Source: Mycolicibacter longobardus (GTDB lineage Bacteria > Actinomycetota > Actinomycetes > Mycobacteriales > Mycobacteriaceae). From it: 40,824 nucleotides of DNA. The stretch is from contig NZ_LQPG01000002.1 of the NCBI RefSeq assembly GCF_002102265.1, forward strand, positions 1-40,824, read 5' to 3'. Of this stretch, positions 21,234 through 31,885 are shown piece after piece; position 1 is the stretch's first letter, and each line of letters opens with the position of its first letter. Under the pieces are notes generated by a model, which saw only the letters and a list, made by a program, of their open reading frames with translations, was not told the DNA's origin and searched no databases. The translations under genes and the position numbers were made by a program.

Positions 21234-24091
21234 GCGGCCAGGGCACCCTCCGCCCGGGGTATATGCGGGTGATTCGCCGACTGGCCTGGCCATTGGTGAT
21301 CTTCTGGCTGCTGCTGACCGTCGGGCTCAATGTGCTGGTTCCCCCGATCGAGTCGGTGGCGCGTGACCACGCGGTGACGATGTCGCCCCAGGATGCGCCG
21401 TCGATGATCGCCGCCAAGCACATCGGCGCCACGTTCGGGGAGTTCGACTCCGATGCCATGGTGATGCTGGTTCTGGAGGGCGAGTCCGAGCTCGGTCCGG
21501 AAGCACACCGCTACTACGACACCGTGATCGCCAAGCTGGCAGCCGATCACGAACACGTCCAGCACATCGCGGACCTGTGGGGAGACCCGATCACCGCCGC
21601 CGGAGTGCAGAGCAGTGACGGGCGGGCCGCCTACGCCCAGATCAACACCGCGGGTGACCAGGGCAGCACGCTGGGCAACGAGTCGGTCGATGCGGTCCGC
21701 ACGATCGTGGCCTCCGTTCCCCCGCCGGACGGGGTCAAGGCCTACGTCACCGGCCAGGCGGCGCTGACCACCGACATGACCGAAGCCGCCGACAAGAGCA
21801 TGTTGAAGATGATGGGCGTGACCGGGTTGGTCATCATCATCATGCTGGCGATCGTCTACCGTTCCGCCGCGACCGTGGCACTCGCACTGGTCATGGTGGG
21901 CTTCGAGATGGGCACCGCGCGCGGCCTCGTCGCGTTGCTGGGAGATCTTGGCTTACTGGGGTTTTCGACGTTCGTGGTCGCGATGCTGTCCTCGCTGGCC
22001 ATCGCGGCGGGTACCGACTACGCGATCTTTCTGATCGGGCGCTACCACGAAGCCCGAAACGCCGGCGAAGACCGTGAAACCGCATGGTATTCGATGTTCC
22101 GGGGCACCTGGCATGTCATCTTGGGATCCGGGCTGACCATCGCGGGTGCGTCCCTGTGCCTGCACTTCGCTCGCCTGTCGTACTTCAAGGCCCTCGGCAT
22201 CCCGTCGGCGCTGGGCCTGCTGGTGGTCATCGCCGGTGCACTCACGGTCGCCCCGGCCATCGTCGCGATCGCGACCCGGCATGGCCTGCTGGACCCCAAA
22301 CGGGTGGAGGGCCGCGGCTGGCGGCGGATCGGCACGGCCAACGTCCGCTGGCCGGGAGCGGTTTTCGTGGGGGCGCTGCTGGTCACACTGGCCGGAATGT
22401 TGGCGGTCCCGGGCATGAAGATCAGCTTCAACGACCGCTACTACATCCCGGCCGATCTGCCGGCCAACGTCGGCTATGACGCAGCCGAGCGCCATTTCAC
22501 CGCCGCGCGGATGAACCCGGACGTGCTGATGGTCGAGGCCGACCACGACCTTCGCAATCCTGCCGACATGATCATCTTGGATCGGATCGCCAAGAACATC
22601 TTCCGCACCCGAGGCGTGGAACGGGTGCAGAGCATCACGCGGCCGCTGGGCAGCCCCATCGACCACACCTCGATACCGTTCCAGATCAGCATGCAGGCCG
22701 TCCCGATCCAGGAGAACCTGCAGTTCATGACCGATCGGATGTCGGACATGGAAAGGATGAGCGACGATCTGGGCGCCACGATCGAGTCCATGCTGCGGCT
22801 TCGGGGCCTGGTCGCCCAGATGGGCAGCACCACCGACAAGATGAGCGCCGACATGGCGACGGTCAGCCAGACCGTCGACGAGATCCGGGACCACATCGCC
22901 GATTTCGACGACGCCGTGCGCCCGATCCGGAATTACTTCTATTGGGAGCAGCACTGTTTCGACATCCCGGCGTGCCAGGCGGTCCGTTCGGTGTTCGACG
23001 CCTACGACGGCATGGACAGGTTCAGCGAGAACATGCAGCCCCTGCTGGCCGACATGGCCGACATGAACGCCGTGATGCCGCAGATCGTCGAGCAGTTCGA
23101 CCCGATGATCGCGATCGCGAAATCGATGCAGGCCAGCCTGCTTTCGATGCACAGCAGTTTCTCCGGGTTGCTGACCCAAATGGCGCGGATGACTGAGACC
23201 GCCAGCGCCATGGGGCAGGCATTCGACGCATCGAAGGCCGACGACTACTTCTACCTGCCCCCGGAGGCGTTCGACAATCCGGACTTCCAGAAGGGCCTGA
23301 AGCTCTTCCTGTCCCCGGACGGTAAGGCGGCCCGGTTCATCGTCACCTATGACGCCGACCCGGCCACCCCCAAAGGCATCTCGTTCGTCGAGCCGATGCT
23401 GGCCTCAGCCCACGATGCGGTGAAGGGAACGCCGCTGACCGGCGCGAAGTTCTATCTGACCGGAACCGCCGCGGTGTACAACGACATCCAAGTCGGCTCC
23501 ACCTACGACATCCTGATCGTCGGGGTGGCGGCGGTGACCCTGATCTTCATCGTGATGCTGTTGATCACCCGGGCACTGGTGGCCTCCGCGGTGATCGTCG
23601 GGACGGTGTTGCTGTCGCTGAGCGCGGCGTTCGGACTGACCGTGGTGGTGTGGCAGCACATCTTCGGACTGGAATTGAACTGGATCGCACCGGTGTTCGG
23701 GGTGATCATCCTGCTCGCGGTCGGCTCAGACTACAACCTGCTGCTGGTGTCCCGATTCCAGGAGGAGATCGGGGCGGGGATCAAGACCGGGATCATCCGT
23801 TCGATCGGCGGCACCGGGTCGGTGGTCACCGCCGCGGGTCTGGTGTTCGCGTTCACGATGATGTCGATGGCGGCCAGCGACCTGTACTCGATCGGGCAGG
23901 CCGGCAGCACGATCGGGCTCGGACTGCTTTTCGACACCCTGATCGTGCGCTCGTTCCTGACGCCCTCGATCGCGGCGCTGCTCGGCCGGTGGTTCTGGTG
24001 GCCCCAGAGGATTCAGCGGGTGCGTCCGGCGCCACTGCGCAGTCCCGACCCGGCCACTAGCCCGCTGCCGGTGAGCGTGGGATCACCGTAG
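21230..24091 (+). CDS. MmpL family RND transporter
   Basis: A 953-residue RND-type exporter of the MmpL4/5-like class, paired with MmpS. There is one N-terminal membrane helix, a first porter loop, a membrane bundle at about 190-390, a large second loop with a long helical Met/Asp-rich stretch (about 480-650), and a second membrane bundle at about 760-930. The proton-relay Asp-Tyr pairs are seen as Gly-Thr-Asp-Tyr (Asp263) and Gly-Ser-Asp-Tyr (Asp834). MmpS4/L4 and MmpS5/L5 export siderophores and drugs; here the cargo is unknown. The last 35 nt overlap the convergent PPE gene. Confidence 0.93.
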   Translation: MSGQGTLRPGYMRVIRRLAWPLVIFWLLLTVGLNVLVPPIESVARDHAVTMSPQDAPSMIAAKHIGATFGEFDSDAMVMLVLEGESELGPEAHRYYDTVIAKLAADHEHVQHIADLWGDPITAAGVQSSDGRAAYAQINTAGDQGSTLGNESVDAVRTIVASVPPPDGVKAYVTGQAALTTDMTEAADKSMLKMMGVTGLVIIIMLAIVYRSAATVALALVMVGFEMGTARGLVALLGDLGLLGFSTFVVAMLSSLAIAAGTDYAIFLIGRYHEARNAGEDRETAWYSMFRGTWHVILGSGLTIAGASLCLHFARLSYFKALGIPSALGLLVVIAGALTVAPAIVAIATRHGLLDPKRVEGRGWRRIGTANVRWPGAVFVGALLVTLAGMLAVPGMKISFNDRYYIPADLPANVGYDAAERHFTAARMNPDVLMVEADHDLRNPADMIILDRIAKNIFRTRGVERVQSITRPLGSPIDHTSIPFQISMQAVPIQENLQFMTDRMSDMERMSDDLGATIESMLRLRGLVAQMGSTTDKMSADMATVSQTVDEIRDHIADFDDAVRPIRNYFYWEQHCFDIPACQAVRSVFDAYDGMDRFSENMQPLLADMADMNAVMPQIVEQFDPMIAIAKSMQASLLSMHSSFSGLLTQMARMTETASAMGQAFDASKADDYFYLPPEAFDNPDFQKGLKLFLSPDGKAARFIVTYDADPATPKGISFVEPMLASAHDAVKGTPLTGAKFYLTGTAAVYNDIQVGSTYDILIVGVAAVTLIFIVMLLITRALVASAVIVGTVLLSLSAAFGLTVVVWQHIFGLELNWIAPVFGVIILLAVGSDYNLLLVSRFQEEIGAGIKTGIIRSIGGTGSVVTAAGLVFAFTMMSMAASDLYSIGQAGSTIGLGLLFDTLIVRSFLTPSIAALLGRWFWWPQRIQRVRPAPLRSPDPATSPLPVSVGSP

Positions 24092-25241
24092 GCCGGAAGT
24101 CGTACTGGGTTGCGGGGGTGGCGAAACCGCCGCGGCCGGCCAGATTTCCGAACGGCACCATTGGCGGCATCGCCGCGGCGCTCCCCGTTCCCGCCGCCGG
24201 GGCCGCCATCCCGGCGGTCACCGGCAGGGCCCCGGCCGCCGGGCTGGCGGCCACACCCAGACCGGTCCAGGCCGGCGGCACCGACAGCATTCCGATCGAG
24301 GCGGCGCGGCCCAGACCGGCGGTCGCCGCCGACCCGCCGGACAGACCGGTCAACGTCACCGTGCCGGTCGCGCCACCGGCGGAGCTGAGCATGCCCGAGG
24401 CCGCACCACCGGCCGCCGCCACGCCTGCCGCGGCGCCCTTGGCGCCGGTGCTGCCGCCCATCAACATGCGCATCAACATCGTCATCGGCATCATCGCCAT
24501 GCGCATCGGCATCATCAGCGAGTTCAAGCTCGACATCGACGACGACACCGACCCGCCCGTCGACGCCTCCTCGGTCGGAGCGGCCAGCGCCTGCAAGGTC
24601 GCCGGGGTGCTCGAAAGCAGCTGCGGCCCTTGGCTCATCAGCATCTCGGTGTCCGTCCCGGTGGTCGCAGCGGCCGACTGCGCGACCGCGAACGCCTGGC
24701 CGACCTGCAGGGACGGATCGGTGGTCTGCGGCGGCGAGACGAACGGCGTGACCTGCGTGGCTGCCGCCGAGGCACCCGCGTATCCGTACATGGCCGCCGC
24801 GTCCTGCGCCCACATCTCCAGGTACTCGGCCTCGGCGGCGGCGATCGCCGCGGTGTTCTGTCCGAGGAGATTCGTCGCGATCAGGGTTTCCTGCAGGCCA
24901 CGATTGGCCGTGATCAGCGGTGGTGGAACGGTGGCCGAAAACGCGGTCTCGTAAGCCGTGACGGCGGCGGTCAACTGGGCTGCCGCCTGCTCGGCCTGCG
25001 CCCCCGTCGCACTGAGCCAGGTGATGTACGGACCGGCCGCGGCCGCCATCGTCACCGCCGAGGGCCCCGCCCAGGTGCTGCTGGTCAGCCCCGCGATCAC
25101 CGAACCATACGACGCGGCCGCCGAGTTCAGCTCGGCCGCCAGGTCCTGCCAGGCGGTTGCGGAGGCGAGCAACGAGCCCGCGCCGGCACCGGCGTACATC
25201 CGCGCCGAATTGATCTCCGGCGGCAGGACTCCGAAATCCAT
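24057..25241 (-). CDS. PPE family protein, PPE-SVP subgroup
   Basis: A 394-residue PPE protein. Pro-Pro-Glu is at residues 7-9, Thr-Trp-Ala-Gly-Pro gives the WxG turn, and [13 protein letters not shown] is in the helical domain. The SVP motif Gly-Met-Leu-Ser-Val-Pro-Pro-Ala-Trp follows later. A Met-rich stretch (about residues 240-262) precedes an Ala/Gly-rich tail. PPE proteins are secreted by ESX systems, usually with a PE partner; neither a PE gene nor ESX genes are present here. A ribosome binding site GGGGAGG precedes ATG 25241. It converges on mmpL with a 35-nt overlap. Confidence 0.93.
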   Translation of the reverse strand: MDFGVLPPEINSARMYAGAGAGSLLASATAWQDLAAELNSAAASYGSVIAGLTSSTWAGPSAVTMAAAAGPYITWLSATGAQAEQAAAQLTAAVTAYETAFSATVPPPLITANRGLQETLIATNLLGQNTAAIAAAEAEYLEMWAQDAAAMYGYAGASAAATQVTPFVSPPQTTDPSLQVGQAFAVAQSAAATTGTDTEMLMSQGPQLLSSTPATLQALAAPTEEASTGGSVSSSMSSLNSLMMPMRMAMMPMTMLMRMLMGGSTGAKGAAAGVAAAGGAASGMLSSAGGATGTVTLTGLSGGSAATAGLGRAASIGMLSVPPAWTGLGVAASPAAGALPVTAGMAAPAAGTGSAAAMPPMVPFGNLAGRGGFATPATQYDFRPTVIPRSPAAG

Positions 25242-25373
25242 TGCCTCCCCTTAGCTGCTGGCCGGCAACCGAACCGGCTCGACGCTTTAGGAAGGCTAGC
25301 CAGCAGTTTTTGGTGCCCGGCATGTCCCAGCTATGCGCTCGCTGTGCGCGGCGGAGGTGGCGCTGCGACGGTG

Positions 25374-27206
25374 TCAGTGCCCGTCTAATGCGCCCGCCAG
25401 ATACTGCTCGCGGCACGCGGTGCGTCCGAGTTTTCCGCTGGTGGTGCGCGGGATCGCCCCGGCGGGAACAAACCGGACATCGGTGGCGGCCACCCCGTGC
25501 ACCCGCGCCACCTCCGCCCGGATGGCGGCGATCGCCGGTGCGGGGTCCTGACGCCCGGTGCCGGTCGCCCGCTCCGCGACGATTACCAGGTCGTCGACCG
25601 GATCGGCCGGCACGACGAACGCGACCACGTAACCGCCGCGGACCATCGGCGAGGCGTGTGCGACCGTGGCCTCGACATCCTGCGGATAGTGACCGCGGCC
25701 GCCGATGGCCATCAGATCCACGGTCCGCCCGGTCACGTAGAGCTCACCTTCGAGGTAGAAGCCGAGGTCGCCGGTGCGCAGCCAGTCCCCTTCTGCCGGC
25801 ACCTTCCCGGCATGACTGCCCAGTGCCAGCCGCGACCGCAGCCGCGCACCGAACACCCGCCGTGTTTCGTCGGGTCGGCCCCAGTAGCCGGCGGTCACGT
25901 TGTCGCCGTGCAACCAGATCTCACCGATGGAACCGTCGGGAAGCTCCGCGCCGGTGTCGCCATCGACGATCACCGCCGACAGGCTGCGCGCCACCCGCCC
26001 GCACGACACCTGGGCCACCGCATCCGCAGCGTCGGCCGGCACCGGAACTGCACGGCCCGCACCGAGTTGCTCGCGGTCCAGGTGCAGCACACTGGCCTCG
26101 GCGTCGGGGTCGATGGTGGCGACGAACAGGGTGGCCTCGGCGATCCCGTAGGACGGTTTGATCGCGGTGCGCGGCAACCCGTACGGCGCGAAAGCCTCGT
26201 TGAACGCGGTGATCGCCGCCATGCTCACCGGCTCGGAGCCGATGATCATCACCACATTTGACAGGTCGATGTCGGCGCCCGACGCGGGCCGGCCGCGCCC
26301 CGCGGTCAGCTCATAGGCGAAGTTCGGCGCGGCGGTGACCACGCGGCCGCGCCGCGAGGCATCCGACAGCGCGCTGATCCAGCGCTGCGGCCGGCGGATG
26401 AACGCCGTCGGCGAGAGCAGCGTGGAATGCCCACCGTAGACCGCCGGAAAACCGATCATCGACAGGCCCATGTCGTGGTAAAGCGGTAACCAGCTGAGCC
26501 CGTGCGTATTTCGGTCCAGCATGTCGATCGACAGGATCATCTGCAACAGGTTGGTGCCCACCGCTCGGTGGGTGACCTGCACGCCGACCGGCGGCCGCGT
26601 GGTGCCCGAGGTGTATTGCAGGTGCGACACCCCGTCCCAATCGATGTCGACGGGCACGAAGGCCTCGCCCGCCGAGTCCGGTATCTCGTCGATGACGACG
26701 ACGTGGGGCCGCAACTGCCCGGGCAGCTTGCGCAGGAATTCCTCGACGATGTGCCGCACCGCTGCGGTGGTCAGAACCACAGCCGGGGTGGAGTCGCGCA
26801 TCGCGGTGTCGAGCCGCTCGGCGTGCCCGGGCAGCTCGGGGGCGAACAGCGGCACCGCGACGGTTCCGCACTTGAGTGCCGCATAGAACCCGGCGACGTA
26901 GTCGAGTCCCTGCGGCGCCAGGATCGCCACCCGGTCGCCGCGGGAGGTGACACGCTGCAGCCCGGCGCCGATGGCGCGCAGCCGCTCACCGAGTTGCGTC
27001 CAGGTCAGTTCCACCGCGCGGCCCTCGATGGGCCCGGCGTAGTCGAGGTAGCGGAATGCCACGGCGTCCCCGACGTTGGCGATGTTGCGGTCGATCAGCG
27101 AGATGAGGGTCTCACCCGGCGGCAGGACGATGCCGCCCTCCGAATCCAGGCACTCCTCGATCTGGACCAGGCCCTTGAGGGCGGCCGTGTGCTGCGGGCT
27201 CTCCAT
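25374..27206 (-). CDS. Fatty-acyl-AMP ligase (FAAL, FadD type)
   Basis: A 610-residue acyl-activating enzyme of the long-chain fatty-acyl-AMP ligase class, which makes acyl-adenylates for transfer to a polyketide synthase. Tyr-Thr-Ser-Gly-Thr-Thr-Arg-Pro-Pro is the P-loop. Leu-Pro-Leu-Tyr-His-Asp-Met-Gly-Leu, Lys-Pro-Ser-Tyr-Gly-Ile-Ala-Glu-Ala-Thr, Leu-Arg-Thr-Gly-Asp-Leu-Gly and the C-terminal Thr-Thr-Ser-Gly-Lys catalytic Lys are all present. Length and the extended insertion fit FAAL rather than acyl-CoA ligase. TAGACT ends 7 nt before ATG 27206 (leaderless). No polyketide synthase lies in the window. The PPE gene follows 132 nt downstream on the same strand. Confidence 0.9.
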   Translation of the reverse strand: MESPQHTAALKGLVQIEECLDSEGGIVLPPGETLISLIDRNIANVGDAVAFRYLDYAGPIEGRAVELTWTQLGERLRAIGAGLQRVTSRGDRVAILAPQGLDYVAGFYAALKCGTVAVPLFAPELPGHAERLDTAMRDSTPAVVLTTAAVRHIVEEFLRKLPGQLRPHVVVIDEIPDSAGEAFVPVDIDWDGVSHLQYTSGTTRPPVGVQVTHRAVGTNLLQMILSIDMLDRNTHGLSWLPLYHDMGLSMIGFPAVYGGHSTLLSPTAFIRRPQRWISALSDASRRGRVVTAAPNFAYELTAGRGRPASGADIDLSNVVMIIGSEPVSMAAITAFNEAFAPYGLPRTAIKPSYGIAEATLFVATIDPDAEASVLHLDREQLGAGRAVPVPADAADAVAQVSCGRVARSLSAVIVDGDTGAELPDGSIGEIWLHGDNVTAGYWGRPDETRRVFGARLRSRLALGSHAGKVPAEGDWLRTGDLGFYLEGELYVTGRTVDLMAIGGRGHYPQDVEATVAHASPMVRGGYVVAFVVPADPVDDLVIVAERATGTGRQDPAPAIAAIRAEVARVHGVAATDVRFVPAGAIPRTTSGKLGRTACREQYLAGALDGH

Positions 27207-27213
27207 GCCCGGA

Positions 27214-27219
27214 AGTCTA
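27214..27219 (-). promoter_or_regulatory. -10 box of the fatty-acyl-AMP ligase gene
   Basis: TAGACT on the minus strand, then 7 nt (TCCGGGC) and ATG at 27206. Confidence 0.5.
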
Positions 27220-27257
27220 AGTGCCGACTACCGCAAGGGAGTTCGCTGGACAGCGGC

Positions 27258-27638
27258 TCACATGGCCGGTTCGCGCAGAGCCAGGCTGATGAACAGGTAG
27301 CCCATGCAGATCAGCAGGTTCAGCGCGGCGATCATCAGGCCCATCACAATGAGTGCGTCGATCAGACGCCGCCGGCTGCGCTGCGCCCGAGCCAGTCGCT
27401 GTTCCTGCTTGATCTCGGTCGCGGCGAGCGCGAAGGCGTAGTCGACCGACTCCGCCGACGCCAATGGAGCACCCGCTGACATCTCGCGCAGCCGGGCGGG
27501 CGGAATCTGAACACCGACACCGGCGAAGCGCCGGCTCATCCGGCGGGCCGCCCAGCGACCGACCGGCCGGCCGGCCGTGATGACACGCTGCGGCGGCTGT
27601 CCTCGGGGGCTTCCCCACCGGTCTGACCGGGCCGTCAT
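27258..27638 (-). CDS. Small membrane protein upstream of isocitrate lyase, function unknown
   Basis: A 126-residue protein. The first 90 residues are basic and soluble with a helical Gln/Arg-rich stretch. The C-terminal 35 residues (Leu-Ile-Val-Met-Gly-Leu-Met-Ile-Ala-Ala-Leu, Cys-Met-Gly-Tyr-Leu-Phe-Ile) form one long or two short membrane segments. The position, divergent from the ICL2 gene, matches the hypothetical gene Rv1914c next to Rv1915 in M. tuberculosis, from memory of gene order only. TAAGCT lies 8 nt before ATG 27638. I cannot assign a role. Confidence 0.6.
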   Translation of the reverse strand: MTARSDRWGSPRGQPPQRVITAGRPVGRWAARRMSRRFAGVGVQIPPARLREMSAGAPLASAESVDYAFALAATEIKQEQRLARAQRSRRRLIDALIVMGLMIAALNLLICMGYLFISLALREPAM

Positions 27639-27811
27639 AGCGCCCCAGCTTAGCCACCTCTGCCCGCGAATCCGTAGGGTTCGCCCAAGTTTCGCGGCGC
27701 CGCCGCAGGCGTGCCGAAGATGTAGGCAAAACCGAACTATCGCTCAGCGTGCGGCGGCACAATACGGGGAAGGAGCACGCGTCCAAACCCGTCGAGCAGG
27801 AGCGAAATTCC

Positions 27812-30112
27812 ATGACGACCATAGAGACGAACGGGGCGGCAAGCGCACCGGTCGCGCCCGACGTCGACGCCGCCGTCGAGGCCACCCAGCGGTACTTCGA
27901 CAGCCCGCGTTTCAAAGGCATCACCCGTCTCTACTCCGCCCGCCAAGTCGTCGAACAGCGCGGCACCATCCCCGCCGACTACATCGTGGCGCGCGAAGCG
28001 GCGACCGCGTTCTACGCGCGACTGCGCGAGCTGTTCGCCGCCAAGAAGAGCATCACCACCTTCGGCCCGTACTCGCCCGGCCAGGCGGTGGTGATGAAGC
28101 GAGTCGGCATCGAGGGCATCTACCTGGGCGGCTGGGCCACCTCGGCGAAGGGGTCGATCACCGAGGACCCGGGGCCCGACCTGGCCAGCTACCCGCTCAG
28201 TCAGGTGCCCGACGAGGCGTCCGGGCTGGTGCGTGCCCTGCTCACCGCCGACCGCAACCAGCAGTACCTGCGCCTGCAGATGACCGAGGAGCAGCGCGCC
28301 GCCACGCCTGCCGTGGACTACCGGCCGTTCATCATCGCCGACGCCGACACCGGCCACGGCGGTGATCCGCACGTGCGCAACCTGATCCGGCGTTTCGTGG
28401 AGGCCGGTGTCCCCGGCTACCACATCGAGGACCAGCGCCCCGGCACTAAGAAGTGCGGCCACCAGGGCGGCAAGGTGCTGGTGCCCTCCGACGAACAGAT
28501 CAAGCGGCTCAACACCGCCCGGTTCCAGTTGGACCTGATGGGTGTGCCCGGCATCATCGTCGCGCGCACCGACGCCGAGGCGGCCAACCTGGTGGAGAGC
28601 CGCGGCGACGAACGTGACCAGCCGTTCATCCTGGGCACCACCAACTTGAAGATCCCGTCCTACAAGGCCTGTTTCCTGGCGATGACGCGGCAGTTCTACA
28701 ACTCCGGGATCACCGAGATCAACGGTCACCTGCTCTACGCCCTGCCCGAGGGCGAGTACGCCGCCGCCGACGCCTGGCTGGAACGCAACGGGATCACCGC
28801 GCTGATCACCAAGGCCGCCGAAGACCGGCGCGGCGACGGGCGGCGATCCGTGGACGGACTCTTCGACGAGATCGAGTCGACGTTCGTCGAGGCGTGGCAG
28901 AACGACGCCGGACTGATGACGTTCGGGGAAGCCGTCGCCGAGATGCTGGAGTTCGCCGAACGGGAAGGCGAGCCGAAGGACATGAGCGCCGCGCAGTGGC
29001 GGGAATTCTCCGCCCGGGCACCGCTTTACACCGCCCGGCAGAAGGCCGCAGAGCTCAACGCCGACCCCGGCTGGGACTGCGAACGGGCCAAGACCCCCGA
29101 AGGCTACTTCCAGGTGCGCGGCGGCATTCCGTATGCGATCGCCAAGTCACTGGCCGCGGCTCCCTTCGCCGATCTGCTGTGGATGGAGACCAAGACCGCC
29201 GACCTCGACGATGCCCGCGAATTCGCCGAGGCGATCCACGCCGAGTACCCCGATCAGATGCTGGCCTACAACCTGTCCCCCTCGTTCAACTGGGACACCA
29301 CCGGCATGACCGATGAGCAGATGCGGGCCTTCCCCGCCGAACTCGGCAAGATGGGCTTCGTATTCAACTTCATCACCTACGGCGGCCACCAGGTCGACGG
29401 TGTGGCCTCCGAGGAGTTCGCGGCCACCCTGCTGCAGGACGGCATGCTGGCGCTGGCCCGCCTGCAGCGCAAGATGCGGCTGGTGGAATCGCCCTACCGC
29501 ACGCCGCAGACCCTGGTCGGCGGCCCGCGCAGCGATGCTGCGCTGGCCGCATCGTCCGGCCGCACCGCCACCACCAAGGCGATGGGCGCCGGCTCCACCC
29601 AGCACCAGCACCTTGTGCAGACCGAGGTGCCCAAGAAGCTGCTGGAGGAATGGCTCGCGTTGTGGGCAGAGCACTATCAGCTCAGTGAGAACCTGCGGGT
29701 GCGGCTGCGCCCGACCCGGCCCGGATCCGACGTGCTGGAACTCGGAATCTACGGCGACGACGACGAGAAGCTCGCCAACGTGATCGTCGACCCGATCAAG
29801 GACCGGCACGGCCGCAGCATCCTGACGGTGCGCGACCAGAACACCTTCGCCGAGAAGCTCCGGCAGAAGCGCCTGATGGACCTGACCCACTTGTGGCTGA
29901 TCCACCGGTTCAAAGCCGCCGCGGTGCACTACGTCACGCCCACCCAGGACAACCTGTATCAGACCGAGAAGATGAAGGGGCACGGCATCTTCAGCAGCGT
30001 CAACCAGGAGGTCGGCGAGATCATCGTCGCGGACGTGAACCAGCCGCGCATCGACGAACTGCTGGCGTCGGACCGGGTGGCGCTGCGCAAGCTGATCGGC
30101 AAAGAGGACTGA
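27812..30112 (+). CDS. aceA: Isocitrate lyase 2 (long form)
   Basis: A 766-residue isocitrate lyase that splits isocitrate into glyoxylate and succinate in the glyoxylate shunt, also active in the methylcitrate cycle of mycobacteria. The catalytic signature Lys-Lys-Cys-Gly-His places the nucleophile at Cys215, as in M. tuberculosis ICL2. [10 protein letters not shown] binds the metal and substrate. The extra C-terminal domain of about 170 residues is characteristic of ICL2 and is a known acyl-CoA-responsive regulatory part. The start is ATG at 27812, with CAGGAGC 8 nt upstream. In strain H37Rv this gene is split into two; here it is one intact frame. Confidence 0.97.
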   Translation: MTTIETNGAASAPVAPDVDAAVEATQRYFDSPRFKGITRLYSARQVVEQRGTIPADYIVAREAATAFYARLRELFAAKKSITTFGPYSPGQAVVMKRVGIEGIYLGGWATSAKGSITEDPGPDLASYPLSQVPDEASGLVRALLTADRNQQYLRLQMTEEQRAATPAVDYRPFIIADADTGHGGDPHVRNLIRRFVEAGVPGYHIEDQRPGTKKCGHQGGKVLVPSDEQIKRLNTARFQLDLMGVPGIIVARTDAEAANLVESRGDERDQPFILGTTNLKIPSYKACFLAMTRQFYNSGITEINGHLLYALPEGEYAAADAWLERNGITALITKAAEDRRGDGRRSVDGLFDEIESTFVEAWQNDAGLMTFGEAVAEMLEFAEREGEPKDMSAAQWREFSARAPLYTARQKAAELNADPGWDCERAKTPEGYFQVRGGIPYAIAKSLAAAPFADLLWMETKTADLDDAREFAEAIHAEYPDQMLAYNLSPSFNWDTTGMTDEQMRAFPAELGKMGFVFNFITYGGHQVDGVASEEFAATLLQDGMLALARLQRKMRLVESPYRTPQTLVGGPRSDAALAASSGRTATTKAMGAGSTQHQHLVQTEVPKKLLEEWLALWAEHYQLSENLRVRLRPTRPGSDVLELGIYGDDDEKLANVIVDPIKDRHGRSILTVRDQNTFAEKLRQKRLMDLTHLWLIHRFKAAAVHYVTPTQDNLYQTEKMKGHGIFSSVNQEVGEIIVADVNQPRIDELLASDRVALRKLIGKED

Positions 30113-30118
30113 ACCCCT

Positions 30119-30132
30119 CCGGGCGAACCCGG
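30119..30132. terminator. Short hairpin between convergent genes
   Basis: CCGGG-CGAA-CCCGG, a perfect 5-bp stem with a tetraloop in the 20-bp gap between aceA and the convergent HD-domain gene. There is no T-tract. It may act as a bidirectional end signal. Confidence 0.35.
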
Positions 30133-30780
30133 CTACTCCGGCCAGCTGTTGCCCAGGATGGTCTCGACGAAGTCGCGACGTACGAACGACGGGTCGTAGT
30201 GCGCGAGCACGTCGGCGTTCACGGTGCCGAAGGTGCTGTCCGGGCGGTGTTTGACCCCTTCGGTGAAGGCGCGCAGGATGCGCCGCTTGAAGTCGGGCCG
30301 CGGATGCGCGGCGGTCACCGCGGCAACCAGGTCCGCGGGTAGGGCGTCGCGGCCGACGCCCAGGACGTCGGTCTCGACGCCGGCGGTCACCAACGCGACC
30401 TCCGGGCCGAGGAATTCCGGGATCCCCGGGGTGGTGTGCAGGGCGATGCCCAACCACACCTTGCCGGCGCCGGATTCGTCGACGCCGCGCCGGCGTAGGA
30501 AGTCGTGTGCGGCGTTGGCGCCGTCGACCTCAAAGCGCAGATCCGAGCCGAGGTAGCGCTCGGTCAAGCCGAGGTCGTGAAACATCGCGCCCACGTACAG
30601 CAGTTCCGCGTCGAAGCTCAGTCCGCGCCGGCGCCCCTGCAGCGCACCGAAGAAGAACACCCGGCGGGAGTGGTGAAACAACAGGTCGTCTTCGACGTCA
30701 CGGATGAACTCGGTGGTCTCGCGTACCAAGGGGGTGTCGGGAATCGCGACACCGGCAATGGTGTCAACCGCTCTGGTCAC
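30133..30780 (-). CDS. HD-domain hydrolase, cyanamide hydratase-like
   Basis: A 215-residue HD-fold protein. His37, the pair His68-Asp69 in Met-Phe-His-Asp-Leu-Gly-Leu and a later His-Thr-Thr-Pro-Gly make up the metal site. The overall sequence, including Leu-Arg-Phe-Glu-Val-Asp-Gly-Ala-Asn-Ala-Ala-His-Asp-Phe-Leu, resembles cyanamide hydratases (DDI2/DDI3-type), which hydrate cyanamide to urea. The substrate here is unproven. The start is GTG at 30780 with AAGGAG 8 nt upstream of the spacer. It is divergent from a GlxA-type regulator, a likely partner. Confidence 0.75.
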   Translation of the reverse strand: MTRAVDTIAGVAIPDTPLVRETTEFIRDVEDDLLFHHSRRVFFFGALQGRRRGLSFDAELLYVGAMFHDLGLTERYLGSDLRFEVDGANAAHDFLRRRGVDESGAGKVWLGIALHTTPGIPEFLGPEVALVTAGVETDVLGVGRDALPADLVAAVTAAHPRPDFKRRILRAFTEGVKHRPDSTFGTVNADVLAHYDPSFVRRDFVETILGNSWPE

Positions 30781-30908
30781 TGGTCTGACTCCTTCCTACA
30801 GCGTGTCACCACCCAGCCTGGTCGATCGACGGGCGAACCGACCGTGGCTGATCTGCCGTAGTTCCCACAGATTGCGACACGCGATCAACGCCTGGCAGCA
30901 TTGGCTCC

Positions 30909-31873
30909 ATGCCGGTGCCATCGCGGACCGTGGTGCTCGTCGTTTTCGACGGCGTGAAACTGTTGGACGTCGCCGGCCCGGCGGAAGTGTTCGCCGAGGC
31001 CAACCGATTCGGCGCCGACTATCGCCTCATGGTCGCCTCAGTGGACGGTCAGGCGGTGCGGACGTCGGTCGGAATCCCGTTTGCTGTCAGCGATCGCATT
31101 TCGTCCCTCGAGTCCGCCGACACGGTGATGGTGGCAGGCGGTGACGAACTGGTCGGCCGGCCGATCGATCCCGACCTGGTGGAGGCGTTGAAGTCGGTGG
31201 CCGACCGCACCCGGCGGCTGGCGTCGGTATGCACCGGCGCGTTCATCCTGGCCCGGGCCGGTCTGCTCAGCGGCCGCCGGGCGACCACTCATTGGCGCCA
31301 CGCCGGGCGGCTGGCCCGGGCCTTCCCGGACATCGATGTCGAGCCGGATGCCATCTTCGTCCGCGACGGCGCGCTCTTCACCTCGGCAGGAGTGTCGTCG
31401 GGCATCGACTTGGCGCTGGCACTGGTCGAGCAGGACTACGGCACCGAGATGGCCCGCGAAGTCGCCCGCTCCCTGGTGGTGTACCTCAAACGCGCGGGCG
31501 GCCAATCGCAGTTCTCGGTCCTGGTTGAAACCGACCCCCGGCCGGGTCCGCGCTGCGGAACGTTCTCGATTCGATCGCAGCCGATCCCGGCGCCGAACAC
31601 AGCGTGAAAACGCTTGCGGCACAGGCATCGGTCAGTACCCGCCAGCTGACCCGCCTGTTTCACACCGAACTCGGAACCACCCCCGCGCGCTATGTGGAGT
31701 CCGTCCGGATCGATATCGCCCGCGCCGCCCTCGACGCCGGCCACAGCGTCAATGACACGGCGCGCCTGGCAGGCTTCGGCAGTACCGAAACACTGCGGCG
31801 GGTGTTCGCCAACCACCTCGGCATTTCACCGAAGGCGTACCGGGACAGGTTTCACACCGCCGCGCGGCGGTGA
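30909..31873 (+). pseudogene. GlxA-type AraC regulator split by a frameshift
   Basis: The first frame (30909-31607) encodes the N-terminal DJ-1/PfpI-like domain with Ser-Val-Cys-Thr-Gly-Ala-Phe and Thr-Thr-His-Trp-Arg. The second frame (31604-31873) encodes the two AraC helix-turn-helix units, with Val-Lys-Thr-Leu-Ala-Ala-Gln and Val-Asn-Asp-Thr-Ala-Arg-Leu-Ala-Gly-Phe-Gly-Ser. Adding one C to the run of five C at 31535-31539 joins them into an ordinary GlxA-family protein, so a single-base loss explains the break. As it stands the first stop overlaps a GTG (GTGA), which could let ribosomes reinitiate and make the DNA-binding half separately. Real mutation or sequencing error cannot be told apart here. 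Confidence 0.8.
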
Positions 31874-31885
31874 CTCGAACGTCGA

